NCBI RefSeq assembly: GCF_006438825.1
Contig: NZ_RCZP01000021.1
Location: 1 to 64,000 of the forward strand
Direction: 5' to 3'
Length of the DNA: 64,000 nucleotides
From: Muricoccus nepalensis
GTDB taxonomy: Bacteria; Pseudomonadota; Alphaproteobacteria; Acetobacterales; Acetobacteraceae
The translations under genes were made by a program, and so were the position numbers. The notes below the pieces were generated by a model. That model worked only from the letters and a program-made list of their open reading frames with translations, was not told the DNA's origin and ran no database searches. Positions within the stretch are counted from its first letter, which is position 1, and each line of letters begins with the position of its first letter. This document shows positions 7,841-16,059 of the stretch, in pieces.

Positions 7841-9441
7841 CACGCGGACACCACGCGGCGGTGCAGGCGCGAGATCGCGTCGAGGGAGGAAAGGATGGCG
7901 CCTTCCTGCCAGGCGGGGATGTAGGAGGCGTGCTCGCCCGCGAGGACGATCCGCCCGTCGAGGGCGCAGAGGTTGTCGTAGTGCTCGTCCCGCTTGGCGT
8001 CCGTCCAGGCGCCGTTGCAGCCGAGCGCGCCGGGCACGCGGTGCCAGCCGACGGAGACGCCGCCGTCGAACTCGTCCTTGTATTGCGGGTGCAGCGCCGC
8101 GCCCCATTCCAGCGCCCGCTTCACGCGCTCCGCCGCCGGCAGGGCCGTGAACTCGTAGGCGTAGGGGCCGAAGGCGTAGGCGCCGAGCAGCACGCCCTTG
8201 CCCGGCGTGCCATAGGCCGTGGAGGGGTAGGAGATCATCCGGATCGGCAGGTCCGTGTAGGAGATGCCGCCGTAGATGTGCTCGTCCTGCTCCCAGAAGC
8301 GGCGCTTGAACTGCAGCCCGACCTTCACCGAGGCGGCGTAGGGCACCGCGCGGATCGCGGCGGCCATGGGCGCGCCGACGTTCATTTCGATCTGGCTGAG
8401 GATGGAGAGCGGGATGGTGCAGACGCACCAGTCCGCCCGCACCTGCTCCGCCCCGCCGGCGCCCTGCGCGTCCCGCAGCGTCACCGTCACGCCGCGGTCG
8501 TCCTGGCGGATCTCCGTCACCTTGGCGTTGTAGCGGATCAGCCCGTCCACCTCGCGCGCCATGGCCTTGGCGATCATGTCCATGCCGCCGACGGGCTGGA
8601 ACATCGTCGTCTGGAACTCGTAGAGCGAGCCGGTGACGAGGTAGGACCAGAGGCGCGAGGAGAGCACGTCCTTGATCGCCACCGGCTCCGACGGCACGGG
8701 GCGCGCGGTGAGCCCGCCGCCGGGGTCGCGGTCGAAGCCGCGGCGGTCGGAGGTGAGGACCGACTTCGCGTAGGTCATGTCCGTGTTCAGCGCGCCCCAG
8801 GCGCGGAGGGATTCGAGCAGGATCTCCTGGTCCTGCTTGCCCACGGCCTCGTCCAGCTTGCCCTGCTTCGTCGCCTTGGCGAGAAGCTCCGCGATGCCGC
8901 CCTGGTAGTCCGCGTTGATCGTGCGGTAGCGCTGCGGCTTGCCGCCGAAGGCGTTCCGGCCGTGCACCATCGCGTTGTGGTTCACCTGCACGAAGGGCTC
9001 GAGCGCGACGCCCAGGCGCTTGCAGTAGTCCAGCACGGCGTGGTGGTTGTAGGGGATGCGCCAGGGGCCGGGGTTGAAGTAGAGCCCGTGGTCGAAGCCG
9101 ACCGTCTGCGTCTCCCCGCCCAGCTCCGTGTAGCGGTCGCCGCCGCGCAGCGACCAGCAGCGGCCGCCGGGGCGGTCCGAGTATTCCAGCACCTGCACGC
9201 GGTAGCCGGCCTTGCGCAGCTCCATCGCCGCGACCATGCCGGCCACGCCCGCGCCGAGGACGAGCACGGAAGCGCCGCGCGCGTCTCCCTCGAGCTTCAC
9301 CGGCCCCGCATAGGCCGATTCCGCGGCGACGCCGAGCGCGGTCATCGCCTGGTACATCGCGGCGCCGCCCGCCACCGCGCCGATCCGCGCGAGCAGGGCC
9401 CGGCGGCTCGGGGACTGCTCGGGGCCGGGTTGTTCCGCCAT
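7840..9441 (-). CDS. Tat-exported flavin amine oxidase/dehydrogenase
   Basis: 533 residues from ATG 9441, preceded by a strong AGGAGGA; a further in-frame start at 9498 lacks such a site. The N-terminus has a twin-arginine motif (SRRALLARIGAVAGGAAM, R13-R14), indicating folded export with bound FAD. The dinucleotide fold VLVLGAGVAGMVAAMELRKAG (starting about residue 60) and DRPGGRCWSLRGGDRYTELGGE are the FAD-binding blocks of the monoamine-oxidase family. The C-terminal GRIVLAGEHASYIPAWQEGAILS closes the FAD site. It heads a three-gene operon with a c-type cytochrome and an exported RidA, so it probably works as a dehydrogenase using cytochrome rather than O2. The amine substrate cannot be inferred. 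Confidence 0.9.
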   Translation of the reverse strand: MAEQPGPEQSPSRRALLARIGAVAGGAAMYQAMTALGVAAESAYAGPVKLEGDARGASVLVLGAGVAGMVAAMELRKAGYRVQVLEYSDRPGGRCWSLRGGDRYTELGGETQTVGFDHGLYFNPGPWRIPYNHHAVLDYCKRLGVALEPFVQVNHNAMVHGRNAFGGKPQRYRTINADYQGGIAELLAKATKQGKLDEAVGKQDQEILLESLRAWGALNTDMTYAKSVLTSDRRGFDRDPGGGLTARPVPSEPVAIKDVLSSRLWSYLVTGSLYEFQTTMFQPVGGMDMIAKAMAREVDGLIRYNAKVTEIRQDDRGVTVTLRDAQGAGGAEQVRADWCVCTIPLSILSQIEMNVGAPMAAAIRAVPYAASVKVGLQFKRRFWEQDEHIYGGISYTDLPIRMISYPSTAYGTPGKGVLLGAYAFGPYAYEFTALPAAERVKRALEWGAALHPQYKDEFDGGVSVGWHRVPGALGCNGAWTDAKRDEHYDNLCALDGRIVLAGEHASYIPAWQEGAILSSLDAISRLHRRVVSA

Positions 9442-9605
9442 GCCGCTTCCTCCTGAACCGATAGCGCGGAGCAGAACACGCGTTGCGCCAGGCGGCAAGC
9501 CGCGCGCCGGGCGGCACCCCGCCGGCCGCCCGGCGGCGGGAAGGGCTTCCCTGGCCGCGCGGAAGGCCCATCATCAGGGGCCGACGCCGCCGCGGAGCCC
9601 TCTCC

Positions 9606-10562
9606 TTGACGATCCCCGTTCTCGATGCCCCCCCGATGGCGCCCGCCCGGTTCCGCGACCCCGCCCGGACGGCGAAGGGGGAGCGGCGCGCGGCGGTGTC
9701 CCTCGGCGCGCTGCGGACGCTGTGGTTCAACACCGGCACGCTCTGCAACCTGACCTGCGCGAATTGCTACATCGAGAGCTCGCCCCGCAACGACGCCCTC
9801 GTCTACCTCACCGCCGCCGAGGTGGCGGGCTACCTCGACGAGGCCGCGCGCGACCGGCTGCCGGTGGAGGAGATCGGCTTCACCGGCGGCGAGCCCTTCA
9901 TGAACCCCGACATGCTCGCCATGCTGGAGGACGTGCTGCGCCGAGGCCACCGCGCTCTGGTGCTGACGAACGCCATGCGCCCGATGATGCGCCACCGCGA
10001 GCGGCTGGCGGCGCTGAACGCGGCCCATCCGGGCCTTCTCACCGTCCGCGTCAGCCTCGACCACTACGGGCCCGCGCTCCACGACCTCGAGCGCGGCCGG
10101 GGCACCTTCGAGATCACGATGCAGGGCATGGCCTGGCTGGCGGAGCGCGGCTTCCGCCTCAACGTCGCGGGCCGCGCGGCCTTCGGGGCCGAGCCGGAGG
10201 CGGCGCTGCGGGCGGGCTACGCGCGGTTGTTCGCGGCCCGCGGCCTCCCGCTCGACGCCGCCGATCCGGTGGCGCTGATGCTCTTCCCGGAGATGGACCC
10301 CGGGGCCGACGTGCCGGAGATCACCGAGGCCTGCTGGGGCATCCTCGGCAAGTCGCCCGACAGCGTCATGTGCGCCTCCTCCCGCATGGTCGTGAAGCGC
10401 CGCGGCGCAGCGGCGCCAGCGGTGCTCGCCTGCACGCTTCTCGCCTACGACCCACAGTTCGAGCTCGGCGCGACGCTGGCCGAGGCGAGCCGGCCGGTGC
10501 CGCTGAACCATCCCCATTGCGCGCGCTTCTGCGTGCTGGGCGGCGCGGCGTGCAGCCGGTGA
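9606..10562 (+). CDS. radical SAM enzyme of a PhnDEC-like transport operon
   Basis: 318 residues from TTG 9606, which has GGAG 8 bases upstream; ATG 9636 is an alternative. The radical SAM cluster motif is C47-x3-C51-x2-C54 in CNLTCANCY, followed by FTGGEPFMNPD, so it should bind a [4Fe-4S] cluster and cleave S-adenosylmethionine. The C-terminal part has further cysteines (ACWGIL, VMCASS, VLACTLL, HCARFC, AACSR) resembling an auxiliary Fe-S (SPASM-like) region. It is the first of five genes with 4-base overlaps, followed by a PhnD/E/C-type importer and a metallophosphoesterase. This is not PhnJ, the C-P lyase radical SAM protein, whose cysteines are arranged differently. Substrate unknown; it may modify what the importer brings in. 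Confidence 0.85.
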   Translation: MTIPVLDAPPMAPARFRDPARTAKGERRAAVSLGALRTLWFNTGTLCNLTCANCYIESSPRNDALVYLTAAEVAGYLDEAARDRLPVEEIGFTGGEPFMNPDMLAMLEDVLRRGHRALVLTNAMRPMMRHRERLAALNAAHPGLLTVRVSLDHYGPALHDLERGRGTFEITMQGMAWLAERGFRLNVAGRAAFGAEPEAALRAGYARLFAARGLPLDAADPVALMLFPEMDPGADVPEITEACWGILGKSPDSVMCASSRMVVKRRGAAAPAVLACTLLAYDPQFELGATLAEASRPVPLNHPHCARFCVLGGAACSR

Positions 10563-11419
10563 GGGCCCCCCGCCGCGCGCTCCTGCTCGCCGCCCCGGCG
10601 CTGGCGCTGGCCACGGGCGCGGGCGCGCAGGGGCGGCCGCTGCGCTTCGCCGTCGGCCCCTTCCAGCCCACGGCCGGCGATACGCGCCGGGCCTACGAGC
10701 CCTTCTTCGCCCATCTCGCCGCCGCCGTCGGCCGCCCCTTCGAGCTGACGGTCACCACGGACTGGGCGGGCATCGCCGTCGCGCTGGCCAACGACCAGGT
10801 GGACGCCGCCTGGATGGGCCCCTGGGGCTACGTGCTGGCGAAGGACCGCGCGGGGGCGGAGGCGCTGGCGGTCGTGAAGTACCAGGGCCGCCCGACCTAC
10901 CACGCGATCATCATCGCGCGGCCGGAACTCGCCTTCCCGGACTTCCCGGCCGACGCGCGGGGGCGGTCCATCTCCTTCGCCGACGCCGGCTCCACCTCGG
11001 GCTGGCTGATCCCGAGCTACTGGTTCCGCACCCAGGGCATCGATCCCAAGACCTTCTTCCGCTACCGCGACGGCGCCTCGCACCCGGCCAACGTCACGGC
11101 GGTGGCGAACGGCCAGGTGGACCTCGCGACCGACTACGACCGCAACCTCGCGGCCATGATCGCGGCCGGGCGCGTGCGCGAGGACCAGGTGCGGGTCGTC
11201 TGGCGCTCCGATCCCCTGCCCAACGACGCCCTGGCCGTGCGCCGCGGCCTGGAGGCCCCGGTAAAGCGCGCCCTGCTGGACGCGGCCCTCGCGATCGGCG
11301 AGGCGACGGCCGCCCGCGTCATGCCGCCCAACTACACGGGCTGGGAGGCGGCGGGGCCAGAGAGCTACGCGATGATCGAGGCCGCCGGCCGGGCGCTCGG
11401 GCGGATCGGCGGGGGGTGA
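10559..11419 (+). CDS. PhnD-like periplasmic substrate-binding protein
   Basis: 286 residues from GTG 10559, which overlaps the TGA of the radical SAM gene as GTGA; GTG 10550 is also in frame. The signal peptide is RRALLLAAPALALATGAGAQ. The mature protein begins LRFAVGPFQPTAGDTRRAYEPFFAHLAAAVG and continues with DQVDAAWMGPWGYVLAK and SISFADAGSTSGWLIPSYWF, blocks shared with PhnD and related phosphonate/phosphite-binding proteins. In that family SxSTSG contacts the oxyanion; here it reads AGSTSG. The ligand may be a phosphonate, phosphite or another small oxyanion. The following two genes supply the permease and ATPase. Confidence 0.85.
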   Translation: MRAPRRALLLAAPALALATGAGAQGRPLRFAVGPFQPTAGDTRRAYEPFFAHLAAAVGRPFELTVTTDWAGIAVALANDQVDAAWMGPWGYVLAKDRAGAEALAVVKYQGRPTYHAIIIARPELAFPDFPADARGRSISFADAGSTSGWLIPSYWFRTQGIDPKTFFRYRDGASHPANVTAVANGQVDLATDYDRNLAAMIAAGRVREDQVRVVWRSDPLPNDALAVRRGLEAPVKRALLDAALAIGEATAARVMPPNYTGWEAAGPESYAMIEAAGRALGRIGGG

Positions 11420-12165
11420 GGCGGCGCTGGGCGGGCGGGCTGGCGCTCGCCGCCTTCCTCGCCTGGTGCACCTGGGTGGTCTCGCCGGACCTGGGGCGGC
11501 TGGTCGCGGGGCTGCCGCGGCTGGCGCGCTGGCTCGCGGGCGCCTTCCCGCCGGACTTCTCGGGGCCGGGGGACCTCGCCCGACGCGCCGCGGAGACGGT
11601 GGCCATCGCGAGCCTCGGCACCGCGCTCGCCGCCCTCGCCGCGCTGCCGCTGGCGGTGATGGGCGCGCGGCCGGTGGCGCCGGCGCCGGTGCTGTACCAC
11701 CCCGTGCGCGCGCTGCTGGACACGCTCCGCGGGGTGGACGGCTTCGTCTTCGCGCTCATCCTCGTCGCGGCGGTGGGCCTCGGCCCCTTCGCGGGGATGC
11801 TCGGCGTCGCGCTGCACTCCACCGGCTCCATCGCCAAGCTCTGGTCGGAGGCGCTGGAGGCGGCTGACCTCTCGCCCGTCGAGGCCGCCCTCTCGGCCGG
11901 GGCCTCCCGCGCCCAGGCCGCGGCCGTGGTGCTGCTGCCGGAGACCCTGCCGCAGACGGCCTCTGCCGTGCTCTATGTCTGGGAATTCAACATCCGCGCT
12001 TCCACCGTGCTCGGCGTGGTGGGGGCCGGGGGGCTGGGGCAGGAATTGAAGAACGCGGTGGACCTGCTCGACTTCGCGCGGGTGCTGGCCATCCTCATCA
12101 TCGTCGTCGCCATGGTCCTGGCGGCGGACCGCCTCTCCGGCGCGCTGCGCCGCGCGCTGCTTTGA
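11416..12165 (+). CDS. PhnE-like ABC transporter permease
   Basis: 249 residues from GTG 11416, overlapping the binding-protein stop as GTGA. There are about six hydrophobic helices. The cytoplasmic coupling loop is VEAALSAGASRAQAAAVVLLPE (EAA-type), and the ending STVLGVVGAGGLGQELKNAVDLLDFARVLAIL is characteristic of PhnE-type phosphonate importers. It pairs with the ATPase whose start overlaps its stop. A single permease gene suggests a homodimer. Confidence 0.88.
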   Translation: MRRRWAGGLALAAFLAWCTWVVSPDLGRLVAGLPRLARWLAGAFPPDFSGPGDLARRAAETVAIASLGTALAALAALPLAVMGARPVAPAPVLYHPVRALLDTLRGVDGFVFALILVAAVGLGPFAGMLGVALHSTGSIAKLWSEALEAADLSPVEAALSAGASRAQAAAVVLLPETLPQTASAVLYVWEFNIRASTVLGVVGAGGLGQELKNAVDLLDFARVLAILIIVVAMVLAADRLSGALRRALL

Positions 12166-12797
12166 CGGGCGGGCTGGTGGTGGAGGGGCTGTCGGTCTCG
12201 CTCGGCGGGCGCGCGGTGCTCTCGGGCGTCACCCTCGCCGTCGCGCCCGGGGAGGTGCTGGCGATCGAGGGGCCATCGGGCGCGGGCAAGACCACGCTGC
12301 TGCGCGCCGCGGCCGGGCTGGTGCCGCACGCGGGCACGGTGAGCGCGGGCGGCGCGCGGCCGGCGCTCGTGTTCCAGCACCACGCGCTGGCGCGGCGGCT
12401 GAGCGCGCGGAGCAACGTCCTCGTTGGCGCGCTCGGGCGCACCGGCTTCCTGCGCTCCGCCCTCGGCCTCTGGCCCGCGCGGGAGCTGGCGCTGGCGGCG
12501 GAGTGCCTCGGCCGCGTCGGGCTGGCGGGGCTGGCCGAGCGGCGGGCGGACACGCTCTCGGGCGGGCAGCGCCAGCGGGTGGCCATCGCCCGCGCCCTGA
12601 TGCAGCGGGCGCCGGTCCTCCTCGCGGACGAGCCCGTGGCGAGCCTCGACCCCGCCAACGCCGAGGCGGTGCTGGTGCTCCTGCGGGAGCTCGCGCGGGG
12701 CGGGCTCGCGGTGGTGGTCAGCCTGCACCAGCCGGAGCTCGCCCGGCGCCACGCCGACCGGCGCCTGCGGCTGGAGAACGGGAGGGTGGTGGCGTGA
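12162..12797 (+). CDS. PhnC-like ABC transporter ATPase
   Basis: 211 residues from TTG 12162, overlapping the permease stop as TTGA. Walker A is GPSGAGKTT, the Q loop lies in LVFQHHALARRLSARSNVLVG, the signature is LSGGQRQRVAIARAL and Walker B is VLLADEP followed by VASLDP. SARSNVLVGALGRTGFLRSALGLWP is a PhnC-type helical-domain segment. At 211 residues it is shorter than typical PhnC (about 260), lacking part of the C-terminal end. It energises the importer formed with the two preceding proteins. Confidence 0.9.
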   Translation: MTGGLVVEGLSVSLGGRAVLSGVTLAVAPGEVLAIEGPSGAGKTTLLRAAAGLVPHAGTVSAGGARPALVFQHHALARRLSARSNVLVGALGRTGFLRSALGLWPARELALAAECLGRVGLAGLAERRADTLSGGQRQRVAIARALMQRAPVLLADEPVASLDPANAEAVLVLLRELARGGLAVVVSLHQPELARRHADRRLRLENGRVVA

Positions 12798-13627
12798 CGG
12801 TGCCGCTCCTGCGCGCGGAAGGGCCGGTGCTCGTCTTCGGCGGCCCCTACTCAAACCGGCAGGCGACGGAGGCGCTGTTCGCCGAGGCGGCGCGGCTCGG
12901 CATCCCGCCCGCGCGCGTCGTCTGCACCGGGGACGTGGTGGCCTACGGCGCCGACCCCGGCCCGACGCTGGAGCGGGTGATGGGCAGCGGCTGCGCCGTC
13001 ATCGCCGGGAACTGCGAGGAGAACCTCTCGGCCGGGCGCGCCGATTGCGGCTGCGGCTTCGAGGAGGGCACGGCCTGCGACCGTCTCTCCCGCGCCTGGT
13101 ACCCCTACGCCGAGGCGCGCGTCACCGCCGCGCAGCGGGCCTGGATGGCGGCGCTGCAGGCGCGGATGGTGCTGGAGATCGGCGGGCGGCGCCTGGCGGT
13201 GATCCACGGCGGCGCCGGCGAGACGGCGCGCTTCCTCTTCCCCTCCGCGCCGGACGCCGCTCTCGCGGAGGAGATCCGGGCCACGGGCTGCGACGGCGTG
13301 GTCGCCGGCCACTGCGGCATCCCCTTCGCCCGCCGGGTAGGCGAGGGCCTCTGGGTCAACGCGGGCGCGATCGGCATGCCCGCGGACGACGGGACGCCCC
13401 GCGGGTGGTTCGCGCTGCTCCGGCCGCAGGGCGGGACGCTCCGCGTCGAGCTTCGCCCGCTCGACTACGACCACGCGGCCGCGGCCGCCGCCATGCGCGC
13501 GGCGGGGCTGCCCGAGGGCTACGCCGCGGCGCTCGGCAGCGGCCTCTGGCCCTCGGCGGACATCCTGCCGGCGGAGGAACGGCGGCGGCGCGGCCAGGCC
13601 CTCGCGCCGGTCGCGCTCGACGCGTAG
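12794..13627 (+). CDS. atypical metallophosphoesterase of the radical SAM operon
   Basis: 277 residues from GTG 12794, overlapping the ATPase stop as GTGA. The calcineurin-like fold is recognisable from VVCTGDVVAYGADPGPTLE (GD motif), VIAGNCEENL (GNxE), LAVIHGGAGE, VVAGHCGIPF (GHxxxPF) and WVNAGAIGMP. The first motif, normally D-x-H, reads VFGGPYSNRQA and lacks both metal ligands. A cysteine cluster CGCGFEEGTAC sits near residues 78-95. I recall relatives sharing the GGPYSN start, so this looks like a subfamily feature, not damage. It may be a phosphatase with a changed metal site. Whether it acts on the imported compound is unknown. Confidence 0.82.
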   Translation: MTVPLLRAEGPVLVFGGPYSNRQATEALFAEAARLGIPPARVVCTGDVVAYGADPGPTLERVMGSGCAVIAGNCEENLSAGRADCGCGFEEGTACDRLSRAWYPYAEARVTAAQRAWMAALQARMVLEIGGRRLAVIHGGAGETARFLFPSAPDAALAEEIRATGCDGVVAGHCGIPFARRVGEGLWVNAGAIGMPADDGTPRGWFALLRPQGGTLRVELRPLDYDHAAAAAAMRAAGLPEGYAAALGSGLWPSADILPAEERRRRGQALAPVALDA

Positions 13628-13654
13628 CGCGCGGGCCGGTTGTCCGCGCGGTTC

Positions 13655-13672
13655 CTCCCGGCCAACCGGGAG
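13655..13672 (+). terminator. terminator after the radical SAM/ABC operon
   Basis: CTCCCGG (13655-13661) pairs perfectly with CCGGGAG (13666-13672) over a CCAA loop, 27 bases after the metallophosphoesterase stop and before the next gene. TT follows, but there is no long T-run. Confidence 0.55.
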
Positions 13673-13774
13673 TTGGCGCCCCGCGCGGGGCAAGGCGCGG
13701 CCGGGCGGCCACGCCGCGGGGAATACGGCGCGCGCCGGTTGCGCCCGTCCGGGCGTCCTGCCAAATCCGCCCCC

Positions 13775-14836
13775 ATGCTCACCCGCCGCCTCCTCCTCGC
13801 CAGCGCCGGCCCGGCCCTTGCCGGCTGCGCCTCCTCCACCCCGGCGGCGCCCGTCACCGTCGCGGCACCGTTGGCCCCCGCGCCCGCGCCGTCCTCCGCC
13901 ACGGCGGTGACCGCCTCGCCGGAGCAGGTCGTGGCCGACGCGGCCGGCTTCGACACCTTCCTCACCGGCCTGCGCGCCGACGCACGGCGGGCCGGCGTCT
14001 CGCCCGCGACTGTGCAGCGCGCGCTGTCCGGCATCCGGCCGCTGGCGCGCGTGCTCGAGCTCGACCGCAAGCAGCCCGAGGGGGTGCTGAGCTGGGAGTC
14101 CTACCGCGACCGCATCGTCAGCCCCGCGCGCATCGAGAACGGCCGCCGCGCCTACGCCGAGAACCGCGCGCTGCTGGAGGGGATGCAGTCCCGCTACGGC
14201 GTATCGCCCCGCGTGGTCGTCGCGATCTGGGGGATGGAGACAAACTACGGCGCCAACACCGGCGGCTTCAACGTGATCGAGGCCCTCGCCACCCTGGCCT
14301 GGGAGGGCCGCCGCGCCTCCTTCTTCAAGGGCGAGCTGATCGCCGCGCTCCGCATCATCGACGCCGGCCACGTCACGCCCGAGGGGATGCGCGGCTCCTG
14401 GGCGGGGGCGATGGGCCATCCCCAGTTCATGCCGACGAGCTTCGAGCGGCTCGCGGTCGACTTCGACGGCGACGGCCGCAAGGACATCTGGGGCAGCCGG
14501 GCGGACGCGCTGGGCTCGATCGGGAACTACCTCGCCCGCAGCGGCTGGCAGGCCGACAAGGGCTGGGCGCTGGAGGCCCGCCCGCCCGCGGGCTTCGACA
14601 TCGAGCGGGTGGACACCGAGACCCGGCGCCCCATCGCCGAGTGGGCGCGCCTGGGCTGGCGCCGGGCGGACGGGTCGCCGCTCCCGGCGAGCGACACCCA
14701 GGCCTCGCTGGCCGTGCCCACGCGCAGCGCCGGGCAGGTCTTCCTCGGCCTGCCGAACCTTCGCGTGATCCGCCGCTACAACTCGCCCATGAACTACGGG
14801 CTGGCCGTCGGGCTGCTGGCCGACCGCGTGGCCTGA
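13775..14836 (+). CDS. MltB-type lytic murein transglycosylase
   Basis: 353 residues from ATG 13775. The signal sequence LTRRLLLASAGPALAGC ends in a lipobox with C18, so the protein is a lipoprotein. A low-complexity Ala/Pro/Thr linker (20-50) leads to an SLT_2 domain with AIWGMETNYGANTGG, where the Glu is the catalytic acid. WAGAMGHPQFMPTSF and VDFDGDGRKDIWGS are the second conserved group. The reaction is non-hydrolytic cleavage of peptidoglycan to 1,6-anhydro-muropeptides. The C-terminal tail (VFLGLPNLRVIRRYN and MNYGLAVGLLAD) is typical of this branch. It is convergent with the Bug gene and separated by a terminator from the upstream operon. Confidence 0.92.
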   Translation: MLTRRLLLASAGPALAGCASSTPAAPVTVAAPLAPAPAPSSATAVTASPEQVVADAAGFDTFLTGLRADARRAGVSPATVQRALSGIRPLARVLELDRKQPEGVLSWESYRDRIVSPARIENGRRAYAENRALLEGMQSRYGVSPRVVVAIWGMETNYGANTGGFNVIEALATLAWEGRRASFFKGELIAALRIIDAGHVTPEGMRGSWAGAMGHPQFMPTSFERLAVDFDGDGRKDIWGSRADALGSIGNYLARSGWQADKGWALEARPPAGFDIERVDTETRRPIAEWARLGWRRADGSPLPASDTQASLAVPTRSAGQVFLGLPNLRVIRRYNSPMNYGLAVGLLADRVA

Positions 14837-14867
14837 ACGGGCTTCGCGGGCGGCCGCGGCGGGCGCC

Positions 14868-15872
14868 TCACTCCACCCGGAAGCCGCCCTCGCGGATGAG
14901 GGGCTCCCACCGCGCCACCTCGCGCGCGACGTGGTCGGCGAAGTCCTTGGGGGTGCCGCCGACCATGCGCCCGGCCTGGGAGCGGAAGACAGCCTCCCGC
15001 ACCTCGGGCACGGCGGCGATGCCGTTGAACACGGCGTTGATCCGCGTGGCGAGGGCGGGGTCGAGCCCGGCCGGCGCCATGATCCCGTGCCAGACCGCGA
15101 GGTCGAAGCCGGGCAGCGTGTCGGCCACCGCGGGGATTCCCGGCAGGGCCGGGGTGCCGTCGGGCGTGCTGACGGCGATGGCGCGCGCGTTGCCGCCGCG
15201 GATCATCTGCAGCGCCGAGGAAACCGTCGGGAAGCCGAACTGCGCGTCGCCCCGCACCAGCGCCGTGACCATCTCCGCGCCCGAGCGGTAGGGCACGTGG
15301 ACCATGTCCACCCCGGCCTGGCGCAGCAGCAGCGCCATGAAGAGGTGGCTGCCGTTGCCGGTGCCGGCGGAAGAGTAGGTGAAGTGACCCGGCCGCGCCT
15401 TCGCCTGCGCGATCATGTCCGGCAGGTCCCGCACCGTGACGGAGGGATGGGCGATCACCACCCCCGGCAGGTTCACGAGGTGCACGATCGGCGTGAAGGC
15501 GGTCACGGGGTCGTAGGGCAGCGCCGGGTTCAGCAGCTTGCCGATGGCGTTGGACCCGACATCGGCCATCATCAGCGTGTAGCCGTCCGGCTTCTCCCGC
15601 GCGACCGCGGCGCCGCCGACCGTGCCGCCCGCGCCCGAGCGGTTCTCCACCACCAGGGTCTGGCCGTTCGCGAACTCGCTGAAGCGCTGGGCGACGGTGC
15701 GGGAGAGGGTGTCGATCGCCCCGCCGGCGCCGAAGGGCACCACCAGCCGCACCGGCCGGTCCGGCCAGGCCGCGGCCTGGGCGCGCGCCGCGCGCGGCGC
15801 CGCGAGCCCCGCCGCGAGGCCGCCGGCGCCGAGCGCCCCCAGCCCGCGCCGGGAGAGGCTTCCCTGGTGCAT
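14868..15872 (-). CDS. Bug/TctC-family solute-binding protein
   Basis: 334 residues with a Tat-like signal (SRRGLGALGAGGLAAGLAAPRAARA). The mature part begins WPDRPVRLVVPFGAGGAIDTLSR, then VVENRSGAGGTVGGAAVA and KPDGYTLMMAD, followed by the tail EPLIREGGFRVE, all standard for tripartite tricarboxylate transporter receptors. Bug proteins usually bind carboxylated ligands such as dicarboxylates or nicotinate. No TctA/TctB membrane genes are nearby. It is divergent from the PurD-like gene, and its ligand is unknown. Confidence 0.93.
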   Translation of the reverse strand: MHQGSLSRRGLGALGAGGLAAGLAAPRAARAQAAAWPDRPVRLVVPFGAGGAIDTLSRTVAQRFSEFANGQTLVVENRSGAGGTVGGAAVAREKPDGYTLMMADVGSNAIGKLLNPALPYDPVTAFTPIVHLVNLPGVVIAHPSVTVRDLPDMIAQAKARPGHFTYSSAGTGNGSHLFMALLLRQAGVDMVHVPYRSGAEMVTALVRGDAQFGFPTVSSALQMIRGGNARAIAVSTPDGTPALPGIPAVADTLPGFDLAVWHGIMAPAGLDPALATRINAVFNGIAAVPEVREAVFRSQAGRMVGGTPKDFADHVAREVARWEPLIREGGFRVE

Positions 15873-15998
15873 GCGTGTTTCCTTCCCTTGCCGCGTTTCC
15901 CCGGGCCGCCCGGCGGCGCGCCGGATTCGGTCCGCCCGACACTAGCCGCAAGCGGCAGCGCTTTCCGAGGCCCCTTTTGGCGCGGTGCCGGGCCGGGC

Positions 15999-16024
15999 GG
16001 AACCGGGGCGCCGGCTTTGCCGTT
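15999..16024 (+). promoter_or_regulatory. EcfG-type general stress promoter
   Basis: GGAAC (15999-16003) and CGTT (16021-16024) are spaced by exactly 17 bases, the consensus for alphaproteobacterial EcfG sigma factors. Transcription would begin near 16031, leaving a leader of about 95 bases before the PurD-like gene. Confidence 0.6.
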
Positions 16025-16059
16025 GCGCCCGGGACCGCCATCCTCGCGGCCAGCCCCCA

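Noticed and set aside
9606-13627. Classical C-P lyase phosphonate operon
   Set aside because: No phnG, H, I, J, L or M genes are present, and the radical SAM protein has a CxxxCxxC motif unlike PhnJ.
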